64,000 bases of DNA from Oegoconia quadripuncta (Eukaryota > Arthropoda > Insecta > Lepidoptera > Autostichidae), in contig OX438759.1 in the NCBI GenBank assembly GCA_949316235.1, forward strand, positions 16,460,618-16,524,617, in the 5' to 3' direction. The position numbers and the translations under genes were made by a program. Shown here piece by piece: positions 42,076 through 52,319 of the stretch. Each line of letters starts with the position of its first letter. Position 1 is the first letter of the stretch. The notes below the pieces were generated by a model. It was given only the letters and a program-made list of their open reading frames with translations, was not told where the DNA came from and did not search any database.

Positions 42076-42667
42076 ACTTATCAGTGCCATCAGTTATCAT
42101 TGTTACCATTAATAGACTTCCATTGTTAAGCAATGAGGTATTCTGGACGAGAAGTCTTCGGACGGTTCAGGACTATGTTCCTAAAATCCCGTCCGAACAG
42201 TGAAAATTTCCGCCGAAACGAAGGAGTTAATCAAACTTGAGCGTCATAGTCTTTAGATCGATAAATTGCTACTTTTATAGGTGGTTAAAGCTTCAGTTAA
42301 CTTCTTTTTGCCTCATTTGAACTACTTTATGGCTGCCGGCGTGAGAGCGAATGAGACCCACTACTTTCTTGAAAGTTGTTGATGTAATTGAGTTTCAACA
42401 CTTAATTGCCGGTAGTTGTCGGTTTTGCTATAAACTGGGGAGCTATTTTGAACGCACACGAAAATGAAGCTGATAGATGGAGTCTCTTTGTTTTATATTT
42501 ACCCGAATATGCAAGGAAGGAGGGTAGGTAATGTTTCTCGAGTGTATGTATGTTTTTATGTATGTCCGTTCCTTTGGCGCATCCTGTAGCCTGAACGGCT
42601 TGAAAATTGACATGTGTGACGTGTGTGAAGTGTGTGTGTGTGCGTGTGTGAGCATAACACTTAAATT
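42076..42667. other. Unassigned, ending in a TG-rich run
   Basis: TGTATGTATGTTTTTATGTATG at 42544, TCCTTTGGCGCATCCTGTAG, and a (TG)n run with interruptions at 42610-42652. No gene. Confidence 0.45.
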
Positions 42668-42746
42668 GAAGAAGAAGTGTCGTTAGATTCGTCTTGATAC
42701 CTGAAGTGTCACAGGATACATTTTAAGGTAAAAAAATCTAACTTTA
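42668..42746 (-). repeat. Repeat X, uninterrupted
   Basis: 79 bp, reverse complement of the two X parts at 36757-36776 and 36941-36999 joined. It is directly followed by a SINE A tail, as in the other copy. Confidence 0.8.
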
Positions 42747-42969
42747 TTTTTTTTTTATATGCACGACGGGTTCGTACTTGACCTCAATTACACCTGATGT
42801 TAAGTGAGGATGATGTCGAAGGTGGAAGCGTACTGACCCGGAAACCCCAACACATTTGGGAGACTGGCTATCTTATCTTAATACTTAAACATGTACCCCG
42901 CTGGGGATCGAACGTGCGACCTCCGAATCGTAAACCCAATGTTGTTTACATTGAGCCACGGAGGCGGTT
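42747..42969 (-). mobile_element. SINE A with internal deletion
   Basis: Head intact (box A TGGCTCAATG, box B GTTCGATCCC), about 110 bp of the middle lost between CTGGCTATCTTATC and TTAATACTTAAACATG. Confidence 0.87.
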
Positions 42970-44127
42970 AACATGGCGCCCGCAAAATACAAAATATGCT
43001 GTCGGGTTTTTTGGTTTTTAAGTTGTTAAATAGTTATTTAATATTTGTGTTTTATATATTATTAATTTAATTTCTACATTGTCCAGAGCCACGCCTAAGC
43101 ATAAAAAACTATAGCGACAGCAACTAATAATGTTCCATAGATAAATAAACTAAAAAAAAAAAAACTAGTCTCCTGGGAGGGACTGAAAATAAACAATATT
43201 CCTGAGTCCCTACTCATTCATCACAATTCTGTAATTTCAGATTATCATGTATGCTGATGTTTGTATTATGAATAAATAGTTTTTATTATTGATGACGTTG
43301 TTAAAAACGATCTTGGAATGTATTTTCAATCCCCGACGCAAAAGAGGGATTAATTATTTTGAATAATATTGTGACATTGCAGCGCTGAAACGAATTGTAA
43401 CTTGTTTTAATTTTCGAACGCTGTCGTTTGCCTCATAATTTTTTGCGAAATGGGTTAGACCGTTTCGAAGATATTTAGCTCTATCATGAACATACTGACT
43501 GACAGATAAAATAAGCCATATTATTATTTTCAGTAGATTTAAATCGACATCCAACAAACATCACGTCGTATAACTACGTTGAAAAAAAAAGGATTGTTTA
43601 TCTTGATGATTTTAATTTATAGTTATCTACATGGGAAATGATATGTAGTAATTAACATAAATAATTAAATAAGCTTTCAGAAAAATGTTTTGTTGCTTCT
43701 TTCTTTATATTTATTGGTTGTGACGTCATAATCCATTTCGTATAACCACTGCTTTTAGCGTATTTTTTTTACAAGGAGCAAAATAAAAGCAGAGCTGCAA
43801 TCTAGCATATATCATCCACCATTCAAAATCGTTTTAAAATCAGAAGTTCTTGATGATATGATAATGATGATGACTTACGATACTAGGATACTTCATTAGA
43901 ATACTGCGCCAATTATGATTACTTTTTGCATCTCTATCCAATCCTATATATTGATAAGAGACAGAAATACATCTACAAATCACTTTTGCTATACACAACG
44001 TCCGGAGGTGGATACTCGCTTATCCAGATCCCCCAACTTATTTAGGGGACTAGTTGGCTGACGTATTTCAAACAGCCGTATCTCAAAAATACTAGTAACC
44101 TGGCTGCTTGGCTTGCTTTGCTTGCTT
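42970..44127. other. Unassigned AT-rich DNA
   Basis: AAATACAAAATATGCTGTCGGG at 42985 recurs near 12808. TTTCGAAGATATTTAGCTC near 43462 with GACTGACAGATAAAA has the look of a dispersed repeat. No gene. Confidence 0.4.
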
Positions 44128-44264
44128 AGATAAGATGGTGGTTGCTGGCAGGCGGACATTTAAAAAGCCTAACCAATAACAAAATCGAGTACTTATTACT
44201 GCTGCGATACGAATCCGGACCTCAGTAAATCTTGTTTTGTTTACAGTGATCCAACGTAGGCGGT
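44128..44264 (-). mobile_element. SINE A, degraded
   Basis: GATAAGATGGTGGTTGCTGG, CAGGCGGACATTTAAAAAG, ACCGAGTAC-like AATCGAGTACTTA and the GCCTACG head at the right. About 15 percent diverged from the good copies. Confidence 0.7.
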
Positions 44265-44648
44265 TTTTTTCTTCGTTAATCATATGTACCAATTCCTGCG
44301 ATTTTCAAAGTTATATCCAAATTTGTTTTTTATTTGGAAAATGGAATATTATTTCAAGGTTTCACAAGAAATATTTTTTAATTTCTGGGCTAAATCACAT
44401 AATAAAAAAAATTTGAACAGAGCTCTATTCATGTGCTTCCCATAATCATTTCTTAGATTCGCTGAAACTTTTATAAAATTAACGCTGCCTATACTTAACT
44501 TCAATGTTATCTGATAATACACACAAAGTTTAGCTAAATATGGATTTGCCGTTCCCAAAAAAAAAAAACAAAAATGTTTGTATGGAAAAAACAGTCTTAA
44601 TGAAATTCTTTATACAAAAGGCCAATTTCATAGGTAAGGACCTAATAC
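44265..44648. mobile_element. Mariner-like MITE-2 copy 2, left end missing
   Basis: From TTTTTTCTTCGTTAATCATA, near-identical to 26098 onward, to CCAATTTCATAGGTAAGGAC and CTAATA. The left terminal repeat is replaced by the end of a SINE A. Confidence 0.75.
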
Positions 44649-44789
44649 TAACCCAGGAGACAGTCACAAAATAGAAAAAAAAATCCTCTAAGAAATTAAA
44701 CCCGATATGTTGGTTTTGTTTTAGTATCTACTATAATAGTAAAAAAACTATTTGTTTGTAAATCACAAATAAAAAACTTGCTTGCTGTT

Positions 44790-45140
44790 GCTTGTTGCTC
44801 CCGTACAAGGTGTGGCTTCGGATGCTCGCTGCAGCCTGTGGCGGCAAAGATACTCTTTTGCGTCGTTCCTCCCGCTCAAGGAGTCTCTTCATGGCCATGG
44901 CCAACATGGAAATCCTTAAATCGGCTTCGAACTCAGGTTGGCCATAGCAAAGATAATCTGTGCAGGTGGGGCTTCTCCGATGGCGGGAGTGATCGATGCG
45001 AGTGCGGAGTCTCCCCACAGACAATGGATCACGTATTGTCTTGCCCCGCGTGTCCTGACAGCTGCACCTATGACGACCTCCTTAACGCCACAGACAGTGC
45101 TGTTAGAGTGGCTAAGTTTTGGTCCAATAAAATTTGAAAC
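44790..45140 (+). mobile_element. Non-LTR LINE C-terminal end
   Basis: Open frame to the stop at 45135-45137: PTWKSLNRLRTQVGHSKDN, LCRWGFSDG, CECGVSPQTMDHVLSCPACP, DSCTYDDLLNATDSAVRVAK. This is the terminal Cys/His-motif region (C-x-C-x8-H-x3-C) of a LINE ORF common in Lepidoptera. No stop interrupts about 90 codons, so it is relatively young. Related to 53900-54175. Confidence 0.72.
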
Positions 45141-45829
45141 TTGCCTCGACACGAAAAGAAGAAGAATAAAAAACTTACCCCAAGTCTCTGATCCCTGGCT
45201 ACATCGCTTCGTTACACATCGAGACTGATTCTCTAAAAGTTTACTGTTTGTACTAATAAAATCATAACATCGGAGTTTAAAAAATCTAGTCTGATTTTGA
45301 ACTCGTTCGAACGTGTGAAGGATTTAGTTTCTTTTTTTGGAAATACGCTTTCGTTTTTGTGTTTTTCCTTTTATTTGAGTTCTGACCATGTTGGAGTAAC
45401 GACTGCGACTAAAAAACACTACACTGCAATCCGTTTGACGTTAAAAAATACAATGATAAAGGGCCGGACGATATCTCCGGTCCAGTTCACTGACTGACAC
45501 AATACATCCCAACAAATCATTTGGAAATACGAACGATTGGACAATAGGGGCGTTCGAGGATTTATTTTATTGTTTCGATATTAATATGAACATTTCATGT
45601 GTAAGTTACCGCAGGGCATTGGTGTGTCACGAGTAACATTTTAGCAGAGTCGTGTTGCTTCAAATGAGCAATCCATTGAATAAAAACCTAACATCATTCC
45701 GTTTTATTTTATTTTAATTATTAGAAAACCAACAGATTTTTAATGTGTCATTATGAATAAAGATAGATAAATTTGAATCATAGGTTTCCCTATATTCTTA
45801 TTACATAATCAATCATCCCCCCAATCATC
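45141..45829. other. Unassigned DNA
   Basis: No ORF with a recognisable domain. GGCCGGACGATATCTCCGGTCC at 45463-45484 is a near-perfect dyad. Confidence 0.4.
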
Positions 45830-46103
45830 ATCGATCCCCAGCGGGGTACATGTTTAAGTACTGAGTTTGGTTGGTGGTAGGGCATTTTATATGTCCGCCT
45901 GGCTAGCTACCACCATCTTATCTAAACCTGCCGCCAAGCAGCAATGTTAATGGCATTGCTGTATTCCGGTTGTCAGAGATAAGATAGTCAGTTCCCCAAA
46001 TATTTTGGTTTCTGGGTCAGTACGCTTCCACCTTCGACCTCATTTTCACTTAACATCAGGTGTGATTGAGGTCAAGGATGAACCCGTCGTGTATAAAAAA
46101 AAA
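45830..46103 (+). mobile_element. SINE A, 5'-truncated at box B
   Basis: Starts at TCGATCCCCAGCGGGG and runs to CGTCGTGTATAAAAAAAAAC. Confidence 0.85.
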
Positions 46104-46360
46104 CATACTTGCGACACCGAAAATTAATTGTAAATACTTTAATCTATAAGTGAAAGATTATTTTTTATTTAGGCATGTAAATTGCCGTATGAGATAGAAG
46201 TAAATCCTTTTTAATCACTATACGCTATGTGGTACGACGATCGATTATTTTTATCTCATCCAGTCCCAATTTCACTGTGTTCATGGTTAATTTCATGTTA
46301 TACATATATGTGTGTTACTAAATGGGTCAAATAAACGATTCTTATTCATAAAAAAAAGAG
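46104..46360 (+). mobile_element. Retroposon E
   Basis: TTGCGACACCGAAAATTAAT, later GTTTCACTGTGTTC-like and GGGTCAAATAAACGATTCTT then ATTCATAAAAAAA. It follows the SINE A directly, repeating the A-then-E order at 2092-2345. Confidence 0.5.
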
Positions 46361-46424
46361 AAAAAAAATAATCAATCATATTTTAAATTTTGGACAGATT
46401 TGATTTCAATAATATTGGGTCTTT

Positions 46425-46818
46425 ATTTTTATTGGTTAATCATATGTACCAATTCCTGCGTTTTTCAAAGTTATTTCCAAATTTGTTTTTTATTTGGAAA
46501 ATGGAATATTATTTCAAGGTTTCACATGAAATATTTTTTAATTACTGGGCTAAATCACATAATAAAAAAAATTTGAACAGAGCTCTTTTCATGTGCTTCC
46601 CATAATCATTTCTTAGATTCACTGAAACTTTTATGAAGCGGTTACTTTAAAACATTAACGCTGCTTATACTTAATGTTATCCGATCATACACACAAGATT
46701 TAGCTAAATTTGAATTCGCCGTTCCCAAAAAAAAAAACAAAAATGTTTATATGGTGAAAACAGTCTTAATGAAATTCTTCATACAAAACGCCAATTTCAT
46801 AGGTAAGGACCTAATATA
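46425..46818. mobile_element. Mariner-like MITE-2 copy 3, left end missing
   Basis: From GGTTAATCATATGTACCAATT to CCAATTTCATAGGTAAGGAC and CTAATATATA. Very close to copies 1 and 2. Confidence 0.75.
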
Positions 46819-46889
46819 TAATGTGTATGTATCACAGTATATGGTGAAATGAATAATAGTGAGAAATAAGGATAAATACTTTGTTTATT

Positions 46890-47115
46890 AATGCCCGATG
46901 AGTGTTAATGAAATAGAAGTTATTGGCATAGGTAGGGTTACTTTCTCGAAACCATCATCCACGCACGCGCCGACCGGAGATTCTTCGAGCTTCGAGTATT
47001 CTTGTTTTTTTTTCGACCGCAATTTTCGAACGCTTCTCTGATACGTCTCGAGTAATAACCCAACGCGCCCGTCTAGGGGGCGGTTGCATGATTGCGCTGC
47101 AGTAAGCGACGTCAA
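46890..47115. other. MITE-1 relic and an unassigned minus ORF
   Basis: 46890-46945 keeps CCCGATGAG then GAAATAGAAGTTATTGGCAT of MITE-1 with 35 bp deleted. The minus ORF 46888-47115 (75 codons, LLETYQRSVRKLRSKKKQEY) lies in CpG-richer DNA and looks coding-like, but I do not recognise it; it could be an exon or an old element. Confidence 0.4.
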
Positions 47116-47273
47116 TTTATTGTTTTTTGCCTCGCCATTATGGGGTTAAAACTGTGAATTATGAACTTTGCTTCATTGATGCACTTTATAACTGGTTTAC
47201 CTTGGCCTATGATTTAATATTGTTTTATGAGGCGATCTGTTACGGTGTTGGCGGCGATCTATATAGATAAATA

Positions 47274-47850
47274 AACTTCAAACTTCAAGCATTTATTTCA
47301 ACGTGAGATACATGATATCATTTGTTGAATGTCAATTTAAATCTATTGGAAATAAAAATAGGGCTTTTTTTTTATGCACGACGGGTTCGTACTTGATCTC
47401 AATCACACCTGATGTTAAGTGAAGATGAGGTCGAAGGTGAAAGCGTACTGACCCGGAAACCTCAACACATTTGGGGGACTGGCTATCTTATCTCTGAGAA
47501 CCGGAACACAACAATGCTATTAACATTCCTGTTTGGCGGCAGATTTAGATAAGATGGTGGTAGCTAGCCAGGCGGACATTTAAAATGCCCTACCACCAAC
47601 CAAACCGAGTACTTAAACCTTCGAATCGTAAACCCAATGTTGTTTACATTGTACTACGGAGGCGGTTAAGCATTTTTCGGTCAGTCAGTATGTCCAAGCT
47701 ACCACCGTGGGAAAAGAAGCGGCGCAAGAAACCCGCAGGATCATTTTTCTTTTCTTCCCTTTTTTATATATACATAAAAGTATACAACTAACACAATTTT
47801 ATAATTTTTGGGAGCTGGGCGAAGTATACCAAGCGTTTTTGTCATTCAGG
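47274..47850 (-). mobile_element. LINE I 3' end interrupted by SINE A
   Basis: 47274-47365 and from 47668 onward match the uninterrupted copy at 28103-28265. The part to 47760 includes GAAGCGGCGCAAGAAACCCG, the equivalent of the AGAAGAACGAGCAAGAAACTC block in the related LINE. Confidence 0.75.
47366..47667 (-). mobile_element. SINE A inserted in LINE I
   Basis: Full A-tail, body and head start, but about 30 bp around box B are deleted (ACTTAAACCTTCGAATCG). Comparison with the empty site at 28190-28204 shows no more than one or two bases that could be a target duplication. Confidence 0.87.
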
Positions 47851-47987
47851 TAGTCACTAATTTTGTAATAACTGTAATAGTTATGTTTACTTTCCTACTA
47901 AATAAGGGCTTAATTAAAGGTTACCATAAGGACAAAAACGCTTGGACTTCGCCCAGCTCCCAAAAATTATAAAATTGTATTAGTTGT
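47785..47987. repeat. Foldback, about 58-bp arms
   Basis: The left arm 47785-47844 and right arm 47931-47987 are complementary except one substitution and a 3-base gap (CTTGG-TAT-ACTTCG). The 86-bp loop is AT-rich. The left arm is LINE I sequence (also at 29990-30055), so the right arm is an inverted copy of it. Confidence 0.9.
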
Positions 47988-48021
47988 GATATATTCTAAG
48001 TACTGACTTAGAATATATCAC
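47986..48021. repeat. 16-bp perfect hairpin, 4-nt loop
   Basis: GTGATATATTCTAAGT-ACTG-ACTTAGAATATATCAC. Its left arm begins on the last two bases of the larger foldback. Confidence 0.95.
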
Positions 48022-48099
48022 ACATGACAGGTGCATTATGTTTGTTATAGTGTGTATATTGTTGGTTATCCTAAATAAAGTAAATAAAAATATATATAA

Positions 48100-48207
48100 A
48101 TCAAAATCAAAATCAAAAATGTTTTTATTTCGTAAGTTATAAGAATAACATGTATATTTTAATATTCTCCTGTTTTTTTGTTTTGTTTGACGTATATACA
48201 ATAAAGT

Positions 48208-48240
<33 letters not shown>

Positions 48241-48415
48241 CATTTGAAATCGTCATGACACACAGTTATCGCTCATTCACTAGGCAGTCTCCCCAGAGAA
48301 GAACGGGCAAGAAACTCCAGGGTTGCTCTTTTTAAATAAGTCAATACAAAGACAATTTGGAATACCTAATTGTAAAATTTATGATTCGACAACGAAAAAT
48401 AAGAATAAAATAATC
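48100..48415 (-). mobile_element. jockey-like LINE 3' end with a nested insert
   Basis: Tail TTTTGATTTTGATTTTGATT, then UTR near-identical to 31219-31430. An 84-bp insert splits it at AATAACAT. 5'-truncated before the coding part. Confidence 0.8.
48152..48235 (+). mobile_element. 84-bp retroposon end with 8-bp target duplication
   Basis: GTATATTTTAATATTCTCC ... GACGTATATACAATAAAGTG then (TAAA)n. Flanked by AATAACAT at 48144-48151 and 48236-48243; the empty site is visible at 31252-31260. It is the far 3' end of another non-LTR element. Confidence 0.82.
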
Positions 48416-48787
48416 TGTTTTAACACTGAACTTAACTGATACACAGCGCCATTTTATTAACATATTAAATTTCAAACACGCCTCGTCCCACCACAAACTC
48501 ATATTTTTCAAAAATGCTAAACCCAAGGAATTTTCGCTCGACGTCACAAAAAGCTGTTGTTGTTCTGTTTTCAAATCTGACAGCAAACATCAAGTGATGA
48601 ATTACAGACCAATTTCTATATTACAAAATTAAGCATATTCTACCTTAGCGATAGCTACTATTATTAAAAATCACATATATACATATCACAAATATATAAA
48701 TTTGTAACATTATAACATTCGAATAGCAACACTATCAATTGAAGCAGAGTTATCTTCAAAAATTTACTACAAGTCCTTAGTACTATA

Positions 48788-49118
48788 ACCGCCTCCGTGG
48801 CTCAATGTAAACAACTTTGGGTTTACGATTCGGAGGTCGCGGGTTCGATCCCCAGCGGGGTACGTGTTTAAATATTCGGTTTGGTTGGTGGTAGGGCATT
48901 TTAAATGTCCGCCTGGCTAGCAACCACTATCTTATCTAAATCTGCCGCCAAGCAGCAATGTTAAGAGCATTGTTGTGTTCCGGTTGTCAGAGATAAGATA
49001 GCCAGTCCCCCAAATGTGTTGGGGTTTCCGGGTCAGTACGCTTCCACCTTCGACCTCATCTTCACTTAACATCAGGTGTGCTTGAGGTCAAGTTCGAACC
49101 AGTCGTGCTTAAAAAAAA
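48788..49118 (+). mobile_element. SINE A, full length
   Basis: AACCGCCTCCG, box A TGGCTCAATG, box B GGTTCGATCCC, full body, tail GTCGTGCTTAAAAAAAA. Confidence 0.9.
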
Positions 49119-49708
49119 CTACAAGACTTCAGCAAAGCAAAGAGTCGAAAGGCATTATTTTTGAAAAAGATTAGATAAACACAGGTCACAAAATATTTTT
49201 TTTTTTATGTTTTCCAGGTACTAATTATATTTCATTATTATAATATTTTGGGTTTGATTTTGTATTCTCTGAAATAAGATAAGATAAATTTTAAAAATTT
49301 GCCTAATTATATCATACGTATATTTGTAACGTGTACAGTCGCGGAATGAAAAGATTCACCCACTGGATTTAATTATCAATGAAAAAAATAAAATAATAAT
49401 ACGATAAGTCAATTTGTTTACTAAAACTAACAAACTAAAGGAAACTAGATTACATTTAACAGGAACAATAATAATGTCAAACTGGTGCACGGGTCGCGGG
49501 GTGATTCGCGCATCTTAAAGTTGACTTTTGCTTGTAGACAAGTTGTTGATTTGACATTTGATAACACTGGCAGGTCAAAGTAATAAAAAGTTCTAGCTCA
49601 ACTATTCATAGTCAACACTCTCTTTCTCTTATATTTAAGAGCTATGCTATTGTCGGTGAAGTCCTTTCCACACTTCTGTACATTCCGCCTTTTCTTTGAC
49701 AACCATAA
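49119..49708. other. Unassigned AT-rich DNA
   Basis: Nothing recognisable. Confidence 0.4.
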
Positions 49709-50057
49709 ATGAAAATGAAAATGAAAATCATTTATTCATGTAGGCAATACAATATGCACTTATGAACGTCATTTGTTTTTTAAACTACCACTAGCTCGGA
49801 ACGCGACCACTACTGAGAAGAGCTAGCGAGAAACTCAGAGGGTTTGTCTCTTTTCAATAAATCATGTACAATCAAGAAAGGTCACAACAATTTTATATAT
49901 CGTGTAGAGGAGCCGTTTAATCCCATGGATTACTTTCATTAATATAGTCTGAAATTTCGTAATATCCCTTTTTACATAATTTTTGTTTTATAATAAGTTT
50001 AAATTTATTAAGCGGAAGATTCCGTATATCCATGGGAACCTTGTTGTAGAAGCGCTA
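49709..50057 (-). mobile_element. jockey-like LINE 3' end, second subfamily
   Basis: Tail of ATTTTCATTTTCATTTTCAT on the minus strand, UTR with GAGTTTCTCGCTAGCTCTTC, and a coding end RFYNKVPMDIRNLPLNKFK, KGYYEISDYINE-like. It differs from the TCAAAATC-tailed copies in tail and UTR, so it is a sister family. Confidence 0.7.
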
Positions 50058-50212
50058 GTCAACACTAGTTCGGCTAAATATGAACTCTGTCGTCAAAGAG
50101 TTAAGCATAATTTTCTATGCAACATTTGGGTGTGTTACTTAGTTTAGAAAGGTAACATATGCTTGGTAAGTGTCTAATTAAAATATTTGAAAACTGACGA
50201 ACCCTTTCATTT

Positions 50213-50484
50213 GACGACCTGTTTGGTATAGTGGTTAGAAACTCTGCTGCTATACCAAAAGGTCGCGGGTTCGAATCCCGCTAGGGGCATATGTTTGTAT
50301 GATGAATACAGACATGTGTTCCTGAGTTATGGATGTTTTTCATTTATATATGTATTTATTTACAAAAAAAAAATGTATTTGCGTAGTTTATCAACCATCT
50401 GGTATCTATAATACAAGCCTAGTTGCTTAGTGTGGAACTAGATGGCGGTGTGTGTATGTGCAAAGATATTTATTTATTTATTTA
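50213..50484 (+). mobile_element. SINE B
   Basis: GACGACCTGTTTGGTATAGTGG, box B GGTTCGAATCC, A-run, CCATCTGGTATCTATAATAC, GGAACTAGATGGCGGTGTG, (TTTA)n tail. Confidence 0.88.
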
Positions 50485-50704
50485 ATTTGGTTAAAAATAA
50501 TAGGTACTTAAAGAAACAGCCTAACAAGGCTTCGCTGATGCGCCTTCGCCCAAGTCTAGATTAGTTCCCGCTACGCCAGTGTTTACAGGAACAGTAAAAC
50601 TGAGATCGTTGCCGGTAAGCATTCGCTATCAAAAGATTTTGGAAAATTTCTATTTTCATTTCAATTTCTATTTAATTCAAGATCCACTAGGATATATATA
50701 TATA

Positions 50705-51179
50705 CTGCCTGTAAGGGACAACTCGATATTTCTTTAAACAGATGGTTACCGTCCACATAACCGTCTCGCCGTCCCACAGGCGACCATAGGCATGCGTTTC
50801 CCCGCGAAAAAAAAAGAAGAAAAGATATCTCAATAAAATACCTTTAGTCGATTTTTTATGTTAACAGAAAAAATAAGTTATATTTTCAAAGAAATTAATT
50901 ACGTATTCTAGTGTAAGCCTCCTCTTAAATGTAATTGATAAAATGGCAACATTGCATCAAGTTAAAGAATGAATTACGCCATCTACTATCCTACCAATCA
51001 GTCAAAAGCCGTGTAAATTTGTATAGTGTGCGTTAAGAGTAATTTTCTTCGATTTCTTTGGATATTTATTTACGACCGAAGTAACTAAGATATTTGAATT
51101 TTGGATTCGGATTTAGATTTATTTTGAATTAAATAACATGCCCATAAAGGGAATATCGGGTTGTCCCTTACGCACGCAG
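50705..51179. mobile_element. TIR element MITE-3 with TATA flanks
   Basis: The left end CTGCCTGTAAGGGACAACTCG and right end complement CTGCGTGCGTAAGGGACAAC pair over about 27 bp. TATA lies at 50701-50704 and 51180-51183. The interior has no transposase and carries an R1-like tail near its left end. Confidence 0.68.
50735..50815 (+). mobile_element. R1-like LINE 3' end inside MITE-3
   Basis: CCGTCCACATAACCGTC, CCCACAGGCGACCATAGGC, ATGCGTTTCCCCGCG then A9. It parallels the end of the 19473-19642 insert (GTCTCCCAGGCGAGGAGTATGCG...CCCCGCG). Confidence 0.6.
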
Positions 51180-51262
51180 TATATTCATTCATGAAGTCGT
51201 GACGTCATGTAAAAAAATTATATCAAACGCCAATAAACTCTCAGAATATTCGACTTAAAGCG
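51180..51262. other. Spacer before the 51263 ORF
   Basis: Nothing recognisable. Confidence 0.4.
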
Positions 51263-51667
51263 TTAGGTGAATATTCTCCAAACATGCGAATAGCCATCGA
51301 ATTGAAACGTTATTCGTAATACATTGAGGATGATATTAACATCCGATACTCGTTCGCTTTGATCGTTTTCTCTTCGAAGTTCCATTATTTTCGATACGAT
51401 CGATAGAACCGAATCGGCTTTCGTCACCTCCACTCCGTAACGTCCAATTCGTAACTCTATTACCTTTGAATGCAAAGTTGATTTTCGATCGAGGATCCTT
51501 GCTAAGCTTTGTTGTTTACTAGAATATCTTATTATTTTGGGGGTATATTGCTTGTTTCCATACAGTTCAGTGTGAAGTTGGCAATGGACATTGTACGGGA
51601 TAACGAATGAAACGGAAAGTAAAATGGACTGTATGAAACTAATTTGACTAAATGAACAGGAAAACAC
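51263..51667 (-). CDS. Hypothetical protein, possible signal peptide
   Basis: 134 codons from ATG to TAA, the longest single-exon ORF in repeat-free DNA here. Residues 9-29 (ISFIQSILLSVSFVIPYNVHC) are hydrophobic and would fit a signal peptide or anchor, followed by a basic-acidic soluble region with IMELRRENDQSERVSDVN. I recognise no family. CpG content is higher than in the surroundings (several TCGA and ACG), which is mild support. It may equally be a chance ORF or an old element; no splice sites or conservation can be judged. Confidence 0.3.
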   Translation of the reverse strand: MFSCSFSQISFIQSILLSVSFVIPYNVHCQLHTELYGNKQYTPKIIRYSSKQQSLARILDRKSTLHSKVIELRIGRYGVEVTKADSVLSIVSKIMELRRENDQSERVSDVNIILNVLRITFQFDGYSHVWRIFT

Positions 51668-51879
51668 GGATATGAGGCGAGAAAGTAATTAATATTGCAA
51701 ATAAATAACGTATAAATCACAACCGAACCAGGAATTTTGACTAAAAATCAAACGATGACAGCAAAGACGTATAAAATACAAAAGTCAAACAAAAAAGACA
51801 ATTATAAAAACCAAGGAGTTTGCCACATACATAATTGTAAAGAGCTTTATAGATGGTCAGGCTTGAAGTCAAGCATGTA

Positions 51880-52087
51880 GAAAAAATTATGCTTGTCACA
51901 CGGTGTGATGGTCAATTTGATGGCATCAATGTGGTTAATGAATTCGCTAACTAGAGCTTCGTGGCTGGTAATGGCACGGGAAGTGCTGGATGCGCTTCTA
52001 ACTGGTCGCTCTGGAAACCTATGGAGGAGGTCTTGTAGTGGGCAAGTGGCTCACGCTAAAGTGACTTTTACGATGATGATGATGACT
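51880..52087 (+). mobile_element. RTE-like LINE terminus with (GAT)n
   Basis: GGGAAGTGCTGGATGCGCTTC, GTCGCTCTGGAAACCTATGG and GGTCTTGTAGTGGGCAAGTGG are a DNA-level relative of the RTE ORF end, closing in ACGATGATGATGATGAC. In-frame remnants are frameshifted. Confidence 0.55.
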
Positions 52088-52319
52088 TAAACGAAGTGCT
52101 GAACTTAAAGTTCATGGCCACTGGAAATGTCGCCGCAGTTTCGGACGCCAGCAGCACAAAGAAGCTTATAGAATCAACATCTTCGGGTTGGTTATAGTTG
52201 TGTTAGGATTCTGTAAGGGGGATAACCTCCTCCTGTGCCTGATGGCTATTGGCCCCCTTGGATACGGGGAAGTGTAGCTATCGAGCTGATGCACCCTGGA
52301 CATTGATCAATAACTTTCC

